Shown here: one piece after another, positions 22,349-32,449 of the stretch
Position numbering within the stretch: position 1 is the stretch's first letter
How the letters are laid out: each line of letters starts with the position of its first letter
Origin: Stereocaulon alpinum
Taxonomy: Eukaryota > Ascomycota > Lecanoromycetes > Lecanorales > Stereocaulaceae
Length of the DNA: 64,000 nucleotides
Direction of reading: 5' to 3'
Assembly: GCA_018257865.1 (NCBI GenBank)
Contig: JAEUBA010000002.1
Coordinates: forward strand, 496,001 to 560,000
Made by a program: the position numbers and the translations under genes
The notes under the pieces: generated by a model
The model's input: the letters and a program-made list of their open reading frames with translations, nothing else
Databases searched by the model: none
What the model was told of the DNA's origin: nothing

Positions 22349-22828
22349 CTACCACCAATTTGTATTTCTACCAGCCAGTGCCATACCACAGACAGTATGA
22401 GCAACGAAGTGTACCCACGGCTGGCCCGAAAGCCCCCGTTTGCCTTTTTCTCCCTTCCATATTCTCCTTCCAGCTCTGATCAACGGTCCACAATGATACA
22501 ATGCAAGTGCGCCTGCCACCCTGCGTTCAGTTGGGCCGTCATAGTCGATCGTATAGGCCTCGTGATCACGAAAAATGAAGATAGCGGCGATGATGTTTGT
22601 CGAAAGCAGTAGCAATGCATACTGACGTATTACTGCGTGGGCGTAGGGCTGGGGAACTGGCAGCGTGGCTGAGGGATAGGTTGCAAAGGCAAAGGCTGCG
22701 GGAAGTTCTACCAGAAGGTGGAGTAGGAACGGAATTGAGATCTCAAAGTTGGAATGCATGTTGACTGACGCAAGCTCCTTTATCGCAATCAAGATACTCT
22801 TTCCCTCTGAGATGCAAGACCAAGACAA
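22349..22828 (-). CDS. Small multi-pass membrane protein, uncharacterised (up to 159 aa)
   Basis: This is a single-exon frame. The likely start is the internal Met at residue 24 (MHSNFEISIPFLLHLLVELP), because the helix begins there; the upstream Met at 22828 remains possible. Hydrophobic helices lie at about residues 30-52 and 68-88, and AGALALYHCGPLIRAGRRIW suggests a third, short amphipathic or membrane segment. The pattern of pairs of helices with an invariant-looking HAVIRQYALLLLS and GALALYH recalls small conserved fungal membrane proteins of unknown function. It ends in a short basic tail. No operon context applies. Confidence 0.65.
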   Translation of the reverse strand: MSWSCISEGKSILIAIKELASVNMHSNFEISIPFLLHLLVELPAAFAFATYPSATLPVPQPYAHAVIRQYALLLLSTNIIAAIFIFRDHEAYTIDYDGPTERRVAGALALYHCGPLIRAGRRIWKGEKGKRGLSGQPWVHFVAHTVCGMALAGRNTNWW

Positions 22829-23177
22829 TGTATTTAAGCAAGTGTAGAACTTGTCAATAGCAATTCATCTGACGATTGAATCTATCATCACTTCGGGTGT
22901 CGACAGCCAGGGACCATTGCTGATGAACGGAGATGGGTATCTTTAGACGGCGAAGTCGAATAGGCTTTCAGCTAATAAGTAATTCAGCCAATCAAGAAAG
23001 GATACCTTGACTCGAACGGAAACCCTGAGCTGCTGACGGTGGCCGAGACGCGGTTGTTCTCGGACCAATACAAAATCCACCGTGCCCAACAAGGCTTAGC
23101 GCGCTGCTCCCAACATTGAATCCAACTCTCCAGCACAACTTTAGGAACTTCTTTTGCAGCATTACCACCTCGCAATC
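22829..23177. other. Divergent promoter region
   Basis: About 350 bp lie between the small membrane protein (minus) and PDA1 (plus). Nothing beyond promoter sequence is visible. Confidence 0.45.
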
Positions 23178-24582
23178 ATGTTTACAAGGGCTCTGCGGAG
23201 CAGTCGAGCTCTGCCGCTGAGGCGCAACGCTCGCGTGCCTTTAGCCACTCGCACTGTCACCACGGATGCTGCCTCATCACATGCTGAGAAAGAGCATGTT
23301 CCAGAGGTAAGCAAAGACGCCGAACAGGAATAGAGCCACAAGCTTATCCTTTGGTGTCTCCGAAGGAAGACGACAAGCCTTTCGAAGTCAGGCTCTCTGA
23401 TGAGAGCTTCGAGACCTACGAGCTCGACCCTCCGCCCTATACCTTGAACACGACTAAGAAGGAGCTCAAGCAAATGTATTATGATATGGTGTCGATACGG
23501 TACGCACATTCCAAGCATCGTACTCAGAGCAAACGCTGAATAACTCATCCCTTAGACGGATGGAGATGGGCGCAGATAGACTTTACAAAGAGAAGAAGAT
23601 TCGAGGTTTCTGCCATCTCTCCACAGGCCAAGAAGCTGTCGCAGCAGGCATTGAGCATGCCATCACCAAGGAAGACCATGTCATTACCGCCTATAGATGT
23701 CACGGATTTGCACTGATGCGAGGTGGCACCGTCAAATCAATCATTGGCGAGCTGCTAGGACGAAGAGAGGGCATTGCCTACGGAAAAGGCGGATCTATGC
23801 ACATGTTCGCAAAGGGCTTCTACGGTGGTAATGGCATAGTGGGTGCACAGGTGCCAGTCGGTGCTGGTATCGCATTTGCAGATCAGTACAACAACAAGAG
23901 CAATACCACCATATGTCTCTACGGAGATGGAGCCAGCAATCAGGGTCAAGTCTTTGAAGCCTTCAACATGGCTAAGCTTTGGAACCTGCCCATCTTGTTC
24001 GGCTGCGAGAGTACGTTCTTTAGGACTCCTCTTCACCCATCTTGAGCCATAGTGGAGCTAATGATATATGTACTAGATAACAAATACGGCATGGGCACGG
24101 CCGCCAACCGCGCTGCCGCACTGACCGAATACTACAAGCGTGGTCAATACATTCCCGGTCTTAAAGTAAACGGCATGGACATTCTCGCCGTTAAGGCAGC
24201 TGTCCAATATGGCAAACAATACACCGTCGCTGGCCACGGCCCGCTTGTCCTCGAGTACGTCACCTATCGCTATGGTGGACACTCAATGTCTGACCCAGGA
24301 ACCACTTATCGCACACGTGAGGAAATCCAACGTATGAGGAGCACTAACGATCCTATCGCTGGGCTGAAGCAGAAATTGCTTGATTGGGAGGTTACCAGTG
24401 AGGACGAGTTGAAGGCGATTGATAAGGAGGCCAGGTCGTACGTTGATAAGGAGGTGGAGGAGGCGGAGAAGATGCCTGTTCCAGAGGCAACCCCGAAGAT
24501 TCTTTATGAAGATATCTATGTTCGGGGAAGCGAGCCGCATTTCATGAGGGGAAGAACTCCGGACGAGAATTACTACTATTAG
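23178..24582 (+). CDS. PDA1: Pyruvate dehydrogenase E1 component subunit alpha, mitochondrial
   Basis: This is the thiamine-diphosphate E1 alpha chain of the mitochondrial pyruvate dehydrogenase complex, which decarboxylates pyruvate to feed acetyl-CoA. Four exons (23178-23306, 23366-23499, 23556-24010, 24077-24582) give 407 aa, the usual length. Residues 1-35 form an Arg/Ala/Leu-rich mitochondrial presequence. The ThDP-binding motif appears as YGDGASNQGQVFEAFNMA with ENNKYGMGT completed across the third junction. The phosphorylation loop is RYGGHSMSDPGTTYRTREE, which contains the regulatory serines. The first acceptor is less certain: I chose 23365 because nearer AG sites would make an intron below 40 bp, and it yields HVPE-EDDKPFEVRL. 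Confidence 0.95.
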
Positions 24583-24973
24583 GGATGGTGTGAAGTTCCA
24601 GAGATTGACGGGGCATTCTTGTGTTTCTTGTCGGCGTCTCAGGGCTGGAGACAAGCCTTACTCAATGGCGACCGTATGTTGGTATGCGTGGAGTATGGGC
24701 TGACGTTGTAACAAGAGAAAAATAGACTTCGTCTTGGCTATTGAAATATACGCGGTCCTTTAATTGTAAATTCCTTCAATTCTAAACCATCACATGTGAA
24801 ATTGAATATCACTTTTGGCATCCTTCGAGTAGGGTTAGGGCTTGGTACGGCAACCTAGATCCACAGTCGCGCTGTCAACATCGCGTTCGAAAGATCTGCT
24901 ACCGAGAGCTGCAGGGAACACAAAACACTTCCCACCATCCCAGTACTCTCATTCCTCTGAGACCTTCTCTAAT
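24583..24973. other. Intergenic; GGGTTAGGG element near CCT8 start
   Basis: About 390 bp lie between two plus-strand genes. A telomere-repeat-like gtagggttagggc lies at about 24830-24842, 130 bp upstream of the chaperonin start. Such teloboxes can be binding sites for Tbf1/Teb1-like factors; here it is only a sequence match. Confidence 0.4.
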
Positions 24974-26785
24974 ATGTCTCTCTCGATACCAAACGCACCC
25001 AATAGCGGTCTTTTCAAGCAAGGCTACCAAAAGTACCCTTCCCACCCAATCCCAATATTCTGCCTACTAATTCTTTCACAGCTACGAATCCGAAGACGGC
25101 GCCGTAATACGAAATATAGAAGCATGTCGAGCTATAGCCCAGACTGTGCAGACCTCCCTCGGTCCCTACGGCCGCAACAAGATCGTCATTAACCACCTAC
25201 AAAAAATGATCCTAACTTCGGACGCAGCCTCAATATTAGCAGAACTCGATGTCGTTCACCCGGCAGCCAAACTTGTAGTCATGGCTAGTCAACAGCAAGA
25301 AGCTGAGATGGGTGATGCTACGAACATGGTTATTGTGCTGTGCGGAGAAATGCTCAAGAAGGCGGAGGAGCTGCTGAGAATGGGACTTAAGACGAGTGAT
25401 GTGGTGCAGGGGTACGAAAGGGCGCAGAAGGAGGCTCTGAGTGTGTTGAGTGGTGCGTATAATCCAAGACGCCCTACAGAATATTGATAGAGTCGTGAGC
25501 GTTGCTAAGCTGCACAGAACTCGTCGTCGACTCCGTAAAAGACATTCGCTCGCACCCCGAGCTCGCCAAAGCAATCCGTACAGTCATAGCCTCCAAACAA
25601 GCCGGCAGCGAAGACTTCCTGGCTGACATGGTCGCCGAAGCCGTTCTAGCTGTCCTCCCCAAGAATCCCACAAATTTCAATGTCGACAACATCCGCGTCG
25701 TCAAGATAATGGGTGGTTCTCTAGAGCAATCGAAAGTCGTGAAAGGAATGGTCTTCGGCCGGCAGCCAGACGGTACCATTAAAAAAGCCAAACATGCAAA
25801 AGTCGGTGTCTTTTCTTGCCCTATCGATATCTCACAGACGGAAACAAAAGGCACGGTGCTGTTGCATAATGCAAAGGAGATGATGGACTTCACAAAGGGA
25901 GAAGAGAGTCAACTAGAAAACACTATCAAAGAATTGCACGACTCGGGCCTGAGGGTAGTTGTGGCGGGCGCTACAGTTGGTGAGTTAGCTCTCCACTACC
26001 TCAACCGCTTTGGCATTCTTGTTGTCAAAGTCCTCTCAAAATTCGAACTCCGACGTCTCTGTCGTGTTGTAGGCGCCACCCCCCTCGCTCGTCTGGGCGC
26101 ACCAATGCCGGACGAAATGGGCAAAGTCGACGTCGTCGAAACAATGGAAATAGGCGGCGATCGCGTTACAGTATTCAGACAAGAGAACGATGCCACAAGG
26201 ACAGCGACACTAGTGATAAGGGGTGCCACGCAGAACCATCTCGATGACATTGAGCGAGCCATCGACGATGGCGTTAACGTCGTGAAGGCGATCACAAGAG
26301 ATGCGAAACTCGTCCCTGGTGCAGGTGCTACAGAAATGCAATTAATCGAGCGAATATCAGCCTTTGGGGAGAAAACGCCAGAACTCTCACAATACGCTAT
26401 CAAAAAGTACGCCGAAGCATTCGAAGTGATTCCCCGTACGCTCGCAGAGTCCGCAGGACTCGATGCTACAGAAGTCCTGGCAACACTCTACGCCGCACAT
26501 CACAAGTCCTCAAGAGGCGATAACAACGACGATGACGATGACGAAGACGAAGACGACGAAGATGGATGGACGATGGGCGTCGACGTTGAAAACGAAGACG
26601 GCACAGGAACGCTGGATGCAAAGGAAGAGGGCATCCTGGATTTACTCATCAGTAAACAATGGGCTATCAGATTAGCGACTGAGGCGGCGCGAACAGTACT
26701 TAGTGTTGATCAGATCATTGTAGCGAGGCAAGCTGGGGGCCCAAAACCGCCTGGCGGCCAGAATCCTGACTGGGATGAGGATTGA
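24974..26785 (+). CDS. CCT8: T-complex protein 1 subunit theta (CCT8)
   Basis: This is a subunit of the cytosolic chaperonin TRiC/CCT, which folds actin, tubulin and WD40 proteins with ATP. Exons 24974-25032, 25082-25452 and 25518-26785 give 565 aa. Group II chaperonin motifs are present: SLGPYGRNKIVINHL near residue 45, LTSDAASIL, GDATNMVIVLCGEML (ATP site), and in the C-terminal equatorial part LVPGAGATEMQL and IPRTLAESAGLDATEVL. Theta-specific similarity is clear in QEAEMGDATNMV. A run of about 16 acidic residues (NNDDDDDEDEDDEDG) sits in the late equatorial domain, larger than in many orthologues. The C-terminus ends in a Gly/Pro-rich tail. Confidence 0.95.
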
Positions 26786-27883
26786 TAAATAGATGTCGCA
26801 CATAGCTGTGTATATCAAAAGCGAATAGAGCAAGCGTTTATGTCATTGCAAACGGGCTCGATTGAAAGAATTTACAATTGTCTGGTCTACTACAAAAAGT
26901 AAACCGATTGTATTGTCTTGCTCCACCGAAGCCTTCCTTTCAACCCTATCCCACACCTCATCTCAACTATTCAAACCCCCATACCCCTTTCAAACCCAAA
27001 TCCTCCCACCAACCTTCCCCCCTTCCCCTCTCGCCCCCCTTCACCTTTCCTCCCTCGCCTCCCCCTTCCTTCTCCAAACACACCACCACACAAAACTCCC
27101 ACCATACCCAAACCCCCCCCTCTCCCCCTCTCCCCCTCTCACTCGCCATTCATCCCAAGTAACTAATAGCTATATTAACATTACGAGCACAGCATAAATA
27201 TTCTCGTAACGGATTATGTTGGCTAGAAAGGTGGGTGGCAATGTAGATATAACCAGTTAGGTGTTGTGAGTAGTTATAAACAAGCAAGGTAGTGAGTGGT
27301 AGTGGGAGATCGAGGTATAGAGTGGAATCGGAATCGGAATCGGAATGGGGGTAGATTGTGAAATGTGGTTTTAGACAAGGCTGGTGGTAGGGAAGTAGGG
27401 TTTTTGAATCGTGTAAGATTAGGGATAGGGGATGGGGGTTGTATATTTCGGTGTTTGTGATGGAGGTACAAGAGTGAGGGGTTTGAATGGTTGAGATGGT
27501 GGTGTTGCTGGGGGTAGACTTCTCGTGGGAGGGGGATGGTATGGGGAGTTGGTGTGGGATGATAGGGTGCTATGCGGCCGGCTAAGTGGTTGTTGAGTGG
27601 GAGAGATGGATAGCAGAGGGCTGTTAGTAATGGAATTGGGAAAGGTGGTGCAGGATTTGATATCCATGTAACGGGAATGCAACGCTTGAGGTACTGCGTA
27701 TGTTGCTCTAATGGCTTTATTGGTGTCCTATCTTACACGCTGCTCAGTCATTGAACCTCTAGACCACCAGACAGAAGCAATGCTGCTGAACTAGTTCTAG
27801 TATCTCCTTCCAGACCGTTCACTTCGTAGACACCCGTATCCGATCACCTTTGACCTTTGCATTGGTGGCCAAGCACTACCTAG
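26786..27883. other. Intergenic with polypyrimidine tract and microsatellite
   Basis: Nearly pure C/T-rich sequence with A interruptions runs from about 26940 to 27150. A ggaatc hexamer microsatellite lies at about 27323-27345, and G/T-rich sequence follows to 27600. The ORFs here (Pro/Ser/His-rich) are composition products. No gene is supported. Confidence 0.6.
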
Positions 27884-29024
27884 TCAAGCGCTGATTGATT
27901 GTATTAGCGACTGTCCTGGAATTCGGAGAGATTGAATGCGCTGATTGATTGTATTAGCGACTGTCCTGGAATTCGGAGAGATTGAATGCGCTGACTTATT
28001 TGGGACGACAACAAGTTCCCTCTCCTGTGCTATGAGGCCCGCCGACCAAATGAAAGCTGGACTAGATGCAGCCATGATTAGCTCAACAACGCTCGGATGC
28101 TATAACCTCTGGTTGGTTCGTAAGGCACGTACATTTGGAGTGCAGCTATCACAGCGGCAGCAGCCCACTCCGCATAAGGTGGCTTGTCGAACAATTTTCC
28201 GTAGTCCTTTCCTTTCGGGAATAGCATAGTAATGAAGGAAGCGGTCCAGACTGCTATCATGACGATTTCGAGGATGATGCGCCAATAGCGGAGAATGTAG
28301 CCACCAACGGGCGTAGAGGTTTTGTGGTTGTATTGTAAAAGTGCTGGAATCGATATGATCATGGTGGCGACGGCGGAGGAGACTGTGTAAGGCATTAGCT
28401 GACAGTTGTCCAAAAGGGACAGTCTGAAGGCTGGAAAAGGGGAGCGTGGCGCGATTGCGTCCGTGATTCGTGGACGATATACAATGAGAAGTGATGGTGG
28501 GAATCTTGGGAGGAAGCAACGAGCGGGTCTGGTCGGTGAGCCAGACATTATTGAAAGATGTGCAGGGTGACGCTTAGCATGGGGAGACACGGGTAAGATG
28601 AGGCGTCTTTTTGGCACAAACAGCAGATGTAAAAGGGGTGGTAGGGTTAGGATGAAGAAAGTGGGCAGCACCTACATCCAAAACCTAGCGGCTGCGAGAG
28701 ATTGTTCCAATAGCCAGGATGGACAGCAGAGTAGAAGAGCAGAACAAGGTAAATCAGGGCGAGCGTGTCTTGAAGGATACGGACACCGAAAAGGTACCAC
28801 GGCGAGGTGAGTCCGCCTAGCATATAAGTAGGCATGATGGAGGCTGGATGAGCGTTGTATGAGAGGTCTGCTTTGCTTGTAATGACTTCTGCAGGTGGTA
28901 AGTGGCGGTACTTTTGTGGTGGGATCCACCCTTTTGCTCGAAGGTGTTGGTGTCGTGGTGTGTCGAGAATCATGGCTGGTTCTAGGTGAGATTTGAGCTT
29001 TGTTATTGTCAGACGGTCCGGCAC
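27884..29024 (-). CDS. Four-helix membrane protein (MARVEL-like architecture), uncharacterised
   Basis: The model is exon 1 28676-29024, exon 2 28133-28430 and exon 3 27884-28061, giving 274 aa. The first intron (245 bp) is long for this genome, so splicing is tentative, but the join restores a continuous segment, QPLGFG-SFRLSLLDNC. Four hydrophobic helices are seen at about residues 75-95 (ILQDTLALIYLVLLFYSA), 130-150, 168-190 (ILEIVMIAVWTASFITMLF) and 205-220, the spacing of fungal MARVEL-type proteins. The second intron is optional: without it the protein ends early at 28078. The third exon is built from a 50-bp tandem duplication, so the C-terminus is probably recent. In-frame starts at 29024 or 28971 are both possible. 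Confidence 0.6.
27888..27987. repeat. 50-bp perfect tandem duplication
   Basis: Two identical 50-bp copies occupy 27888-27937 and 27938-27987 (each starting gcgctgattgattg), followed by the first few bases of a third. Because 50 is not a multiple of three, the second copy is read in another frame if exon 3 of the membrane-protein gene is real. Confidence 0.95.
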
Positions 29025-30253
29025 AGATCAAAACAAGATCAACAAGATCAACAAGATCCGGACGTACAAAGGGAGAGGTTGGTGTAGACATGGCGGTCCG
29101 GCAGGCAGACATCACAGTCCACAGTAGTCAAGGCGACATGACTCGGCTCTGCAGACAACAACGGACACTAATGGGTTTCCCTCATCTGCCTTCCACTTTC
29201 TTTGCATACGTGTCACTCAAGTTCTTACTTGCAATGGCATAAGGTAAGGTAGGCCAAAGGAAGGAGCGATGGCGAGCAAAGGTTGTAAGTACCAGAATTG
29301 TATCTCAACCGCAATCCATTATCCATATTGAAGCCTGCAGTAAAGTTCACAGCTCACAGCGTCACTGTCGAGAGCACAATCATCCTGATGATGGCAACAT
29401 GTTCCTCCCGTTGTTCCTCACAGTCCATTTGATCCCTATGACTCTTGTACAGCTTTAACGATGCTTGGGCTCGCCTACTAGTGAGAGACGAGACCCAGTG
29501 GTCAGCGCGCGATTTAAGTTCCATCACTGTAGGTACGCTTTATATATAACCTTGCCTTTTGGCTGCACACTACAAGACCTTTCTGCAGGCGGTCGTATGG
29601 AAATCAGCGATTGATGTTATTCATGTCGTAGAGCGGGTGGGGAAGAGAAGGAGCCTACGGTACGGTAACATACCTTATGGATGGTGTTGTGGCGACATAC
29701 ATACAGTAGTTCCAAGTACTACGACATCAGTGGCACCCAAACCCCAAGCCCCAAGCCCTAAGCCCTGCAATTTCCCCGAGCTGGGTCGAGCCGCCGAGCT
29801 TCCGCCAAGCGTTTTCAGAGATCATCAGAAGGTCAATGAGGTCTCTAATCTGGTCGTTTCACCCAACACCGTAACAATAGGAACCTCACGGAAAACGAAA
29901 AGTGAATCAGAATGAAAGTTGTCAATTCTCCGTCTGACCCTTTGTCGCTCGACAGCCCCAACTTTCGCAACCTCCTTTGTTAAAGCGAGTCAAAGCGAAC
30001 AGCGCCAATGTGCTAGTGGACGTTGATAGCTTCGACCTCCACTGGTTCAGGAGTCAATGAACCTCTTATTTACAAGGGCGATCAGGAAGTCGTCTGTGTT
30101 CCTGAAAATCTAGGAACCAGGTACGGAATTTGTGCCGGAAAGACATCATCGTCAGGAGACCAACGATCACCTGTCAGACTCGCCTGAATACATCACCACC
30201 TCAATTCAGCACGAGTACCCTCATTGCCTCTACAACTAAGCCTTCCATGGGCC
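29025..30253. other. Divergent intergenic region
   Basis: About 1.2 kb lie between the membrane protein (minus) and the F-box gene (plus). It contains three head-to-tail copies of aacaagatc (29032-29058) and a C/A-rich stretch, ccaagccccaagccctaa, at about 29745. A TATATATA-like run lies at about 29540. No gene is seen. Confidence 0.5.
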
Positions 30254-32449
30254 ATGGATCTCGGTAGCAGGACCCATGGGCATGGGCGAATGTCCTCTGT
30301 TGACTCGGATCACGAAATGCCTATGCACGCCAGACGCCCGTCTGCCCCTCAGTCACTTGGTCATCGTCTCTCACGGAGAAAGGAGTCGATGCAACACGCC
30401 CATCCAAAACCACCTCTGACCCCCAATTCTACATCAATGCCACAAAGCATGACGAACCCCCTACTCCCCTCAGCTCCCACCTCTCCTCCTACACCAGCAC
30501 CGAGCCCAACCCCTCACCAACGATCACCTACAGCCTGGCCTCCTTCTCTTGATGATACCGAAGACTCGTTGATGGAAGAGGCAAGACACGTCTTTGTCAG
30601 ACTGAGTACTACGGCAAAGGAAAATTGGTTGAGATCCTTCGTGGATATGTGCGATAATCACTCTCTGAGCTTTCTCCACCACATTGTCAGTCCAAAGCTA
30701 AAGAAGGATCCATTTCACGCTCTACCGCCTGAGATGTGCTATAAGGTATAGATCGTTGTTGCTGAAGATAGGGCAGTGCTTTGGCTGATGGTCTGCAGAT
30801 ACTGGAGTTCATTGATGACCCCAAGACTTTCGTCCGTGCCTCTCAAGTGTCAAGGCGGTGGCGTGAGATACTCAGTGACGATCAAGCCTGGAAAACACTT
30901 TGCGAAAAGCATGCATACAGAAGGATGTCGACGGATTCTATTGGGTCGAGCTTGAACACTAGCGCCTCCGCTAGCCAGATACTCTACGGACACCTACGCT
31001 CAGCATCCCCCAACCGAGTACCTGATAACATGTCAGCTATCGATGAGAATCCAGAAGGCGCTCCAGTCTCTCCACAAACTACACTTACTACAGGTCCCAG
31101 CCGGAGAAACAAAAAAGCCAGGCCAAGGTCAACTCACCGATCGCACTTCAAGCACCGATACTTGGTAGAGTCAGCATGGAGGAAAGGTGGAAAAGTGACA
31201 CCAAAACACATAACGCCGGACCAGGGTGTAGTAACAAGCTTGCATCTGACGAGGAAGTACATTGTCGTTGCGCTCGACAACGCCAAGATTCATGTTTTCA
31301 ACACCAAGGGAGATCACCAGAAGACTCTACAAGGGCATGTGATGGGCGTCTGGGCAATGGTACCATGGGATGACATACTCGTCAGTGGTGGCTGTGATCG
31401 AGACGTGCGGGTATGGAACATGGTTACTGGGTGAGTGGAGTGCAAGTCATGTGGATCGTGTCGGTGCTAAATCATCCCTGTAGGATGAGCGTCCATACCA
31501 TGCGCGGCCATACATCCACAGTCCGGTGTCTCAAGATGTCCAATGCGAAGACTGCTATTTCCGGCTCTCGCGACACCACTCTTCGGGTTTGGGACTTAAC
31601 AACAGGTCTTTGCACCAACACACTTATGGGCCACCAAGCTAGCGTTCGCTGTCTCGAAATTCATGGAGACCTTGTCGTCTCAGGAAGTTACGACACTACT
31701 GCAAAGATATGGAGCATATCCACAGGACAATGCTTGCGAACATTGCAAGGCCATTTCAGCCAGATATATGCCATTGCTTTCGACGGACAGAGAATAGCAA
31801 CAGGCAGTTTGGACACCAGCGTTAGGATATGGAATCCCCAAGACGGGTAACCGCAGTCAATGCCCTCTTTTGGTGAATTGCAAGCTAATACTCTTGCGCT
31901 CTACTCAGCTCCTGTCAAGCTATCCTTCAAGGTCACACTTCCCTTGTTGGTCAGCTCCAAATGCGTGGCAATACCCTCGTGACCGGCGGGTCAGATGGCT
32001 CTGTCCGAGTCTGGTCTCTCCTTTCTAATCAGCCAATTCATCGCCTTGCTGCGCATGACAACAGTGTTACTTCTCTACAATTCGATGATACTCGCATCGT
32101 GAGTGGCGGAAGTGACGGCAGAGTAAAGATATGGGATACAAACACCGGAGCCTTGATCAGAGAGCTAAGTCAACCAGCTGAAGCTGTATGGAGAGTCGCC
32201 TTTGAGAGCGAAAGATGTGTGGTTATGGCAAGTAGAGGCGGAAGGACTATCATGGAAGTCTGGGACTTCACACCACCCGCTGAAGCCGGCGACGTGGAAG
32301 ACGAAGACGGGCCGCTCGAGATGAGAGGGCTTGCAGCGCAGGAAGGAGATGAGGAGATGATCGATGCTGAGGAAGAGATGGACGGTGGAGGCTCCGTGCT
32401 CGAAGCCTATAGCACTGGGGAGGACGAGAGCGAGGACATGACTGATTGA
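30254..32449 (+). CDS. F-box/WD40 protein, Cdc4-like SCF ubiquitin-ligase receptor
   Basis: Four exons (30254-30745, 30799-31430, 31484-31846, 31909-32449) give 675 aa. All introns are 53-62 bp and fall at frame-preserving GT..AG sites. The N-terminus is disordered and Pro/Ser-rich. A helical dimerisation-like segment (residues about 110-145) precedes the F-box, PFHALPPEMCYKILEFIDD.. through SRRWREILSDD. A linker of about 100 residues leads to WD40 repeats with clear GH..WD spacing: GHVMGVWAM, GHTSTVRCL, GHQASVRCL, GHFSQIYAI, GHTSLVGQL and AHDNSVTSL, plus a degenerate last blade. The acidic tail is Glu/Asp-rich. The F-box binds Skp1 and the propeller reads phosphodegrons. The architecture matches Cdc4/Pop1 rather than Met30; the orthologue call is inferred. 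Confidence 0.9.

Noticed and set aside
25996..26403. Minus-strand 135-codon frame inside CCT8
   Set aside because: It is a shadow of the chaperonin coding sequence on the other strand.
26862..27197. Three overlapping Pro/Ser/His-rich frames
   Set aside because: They are all readings of one polypyrimidine tract in three frames, so the open length reflects composition and not coding.
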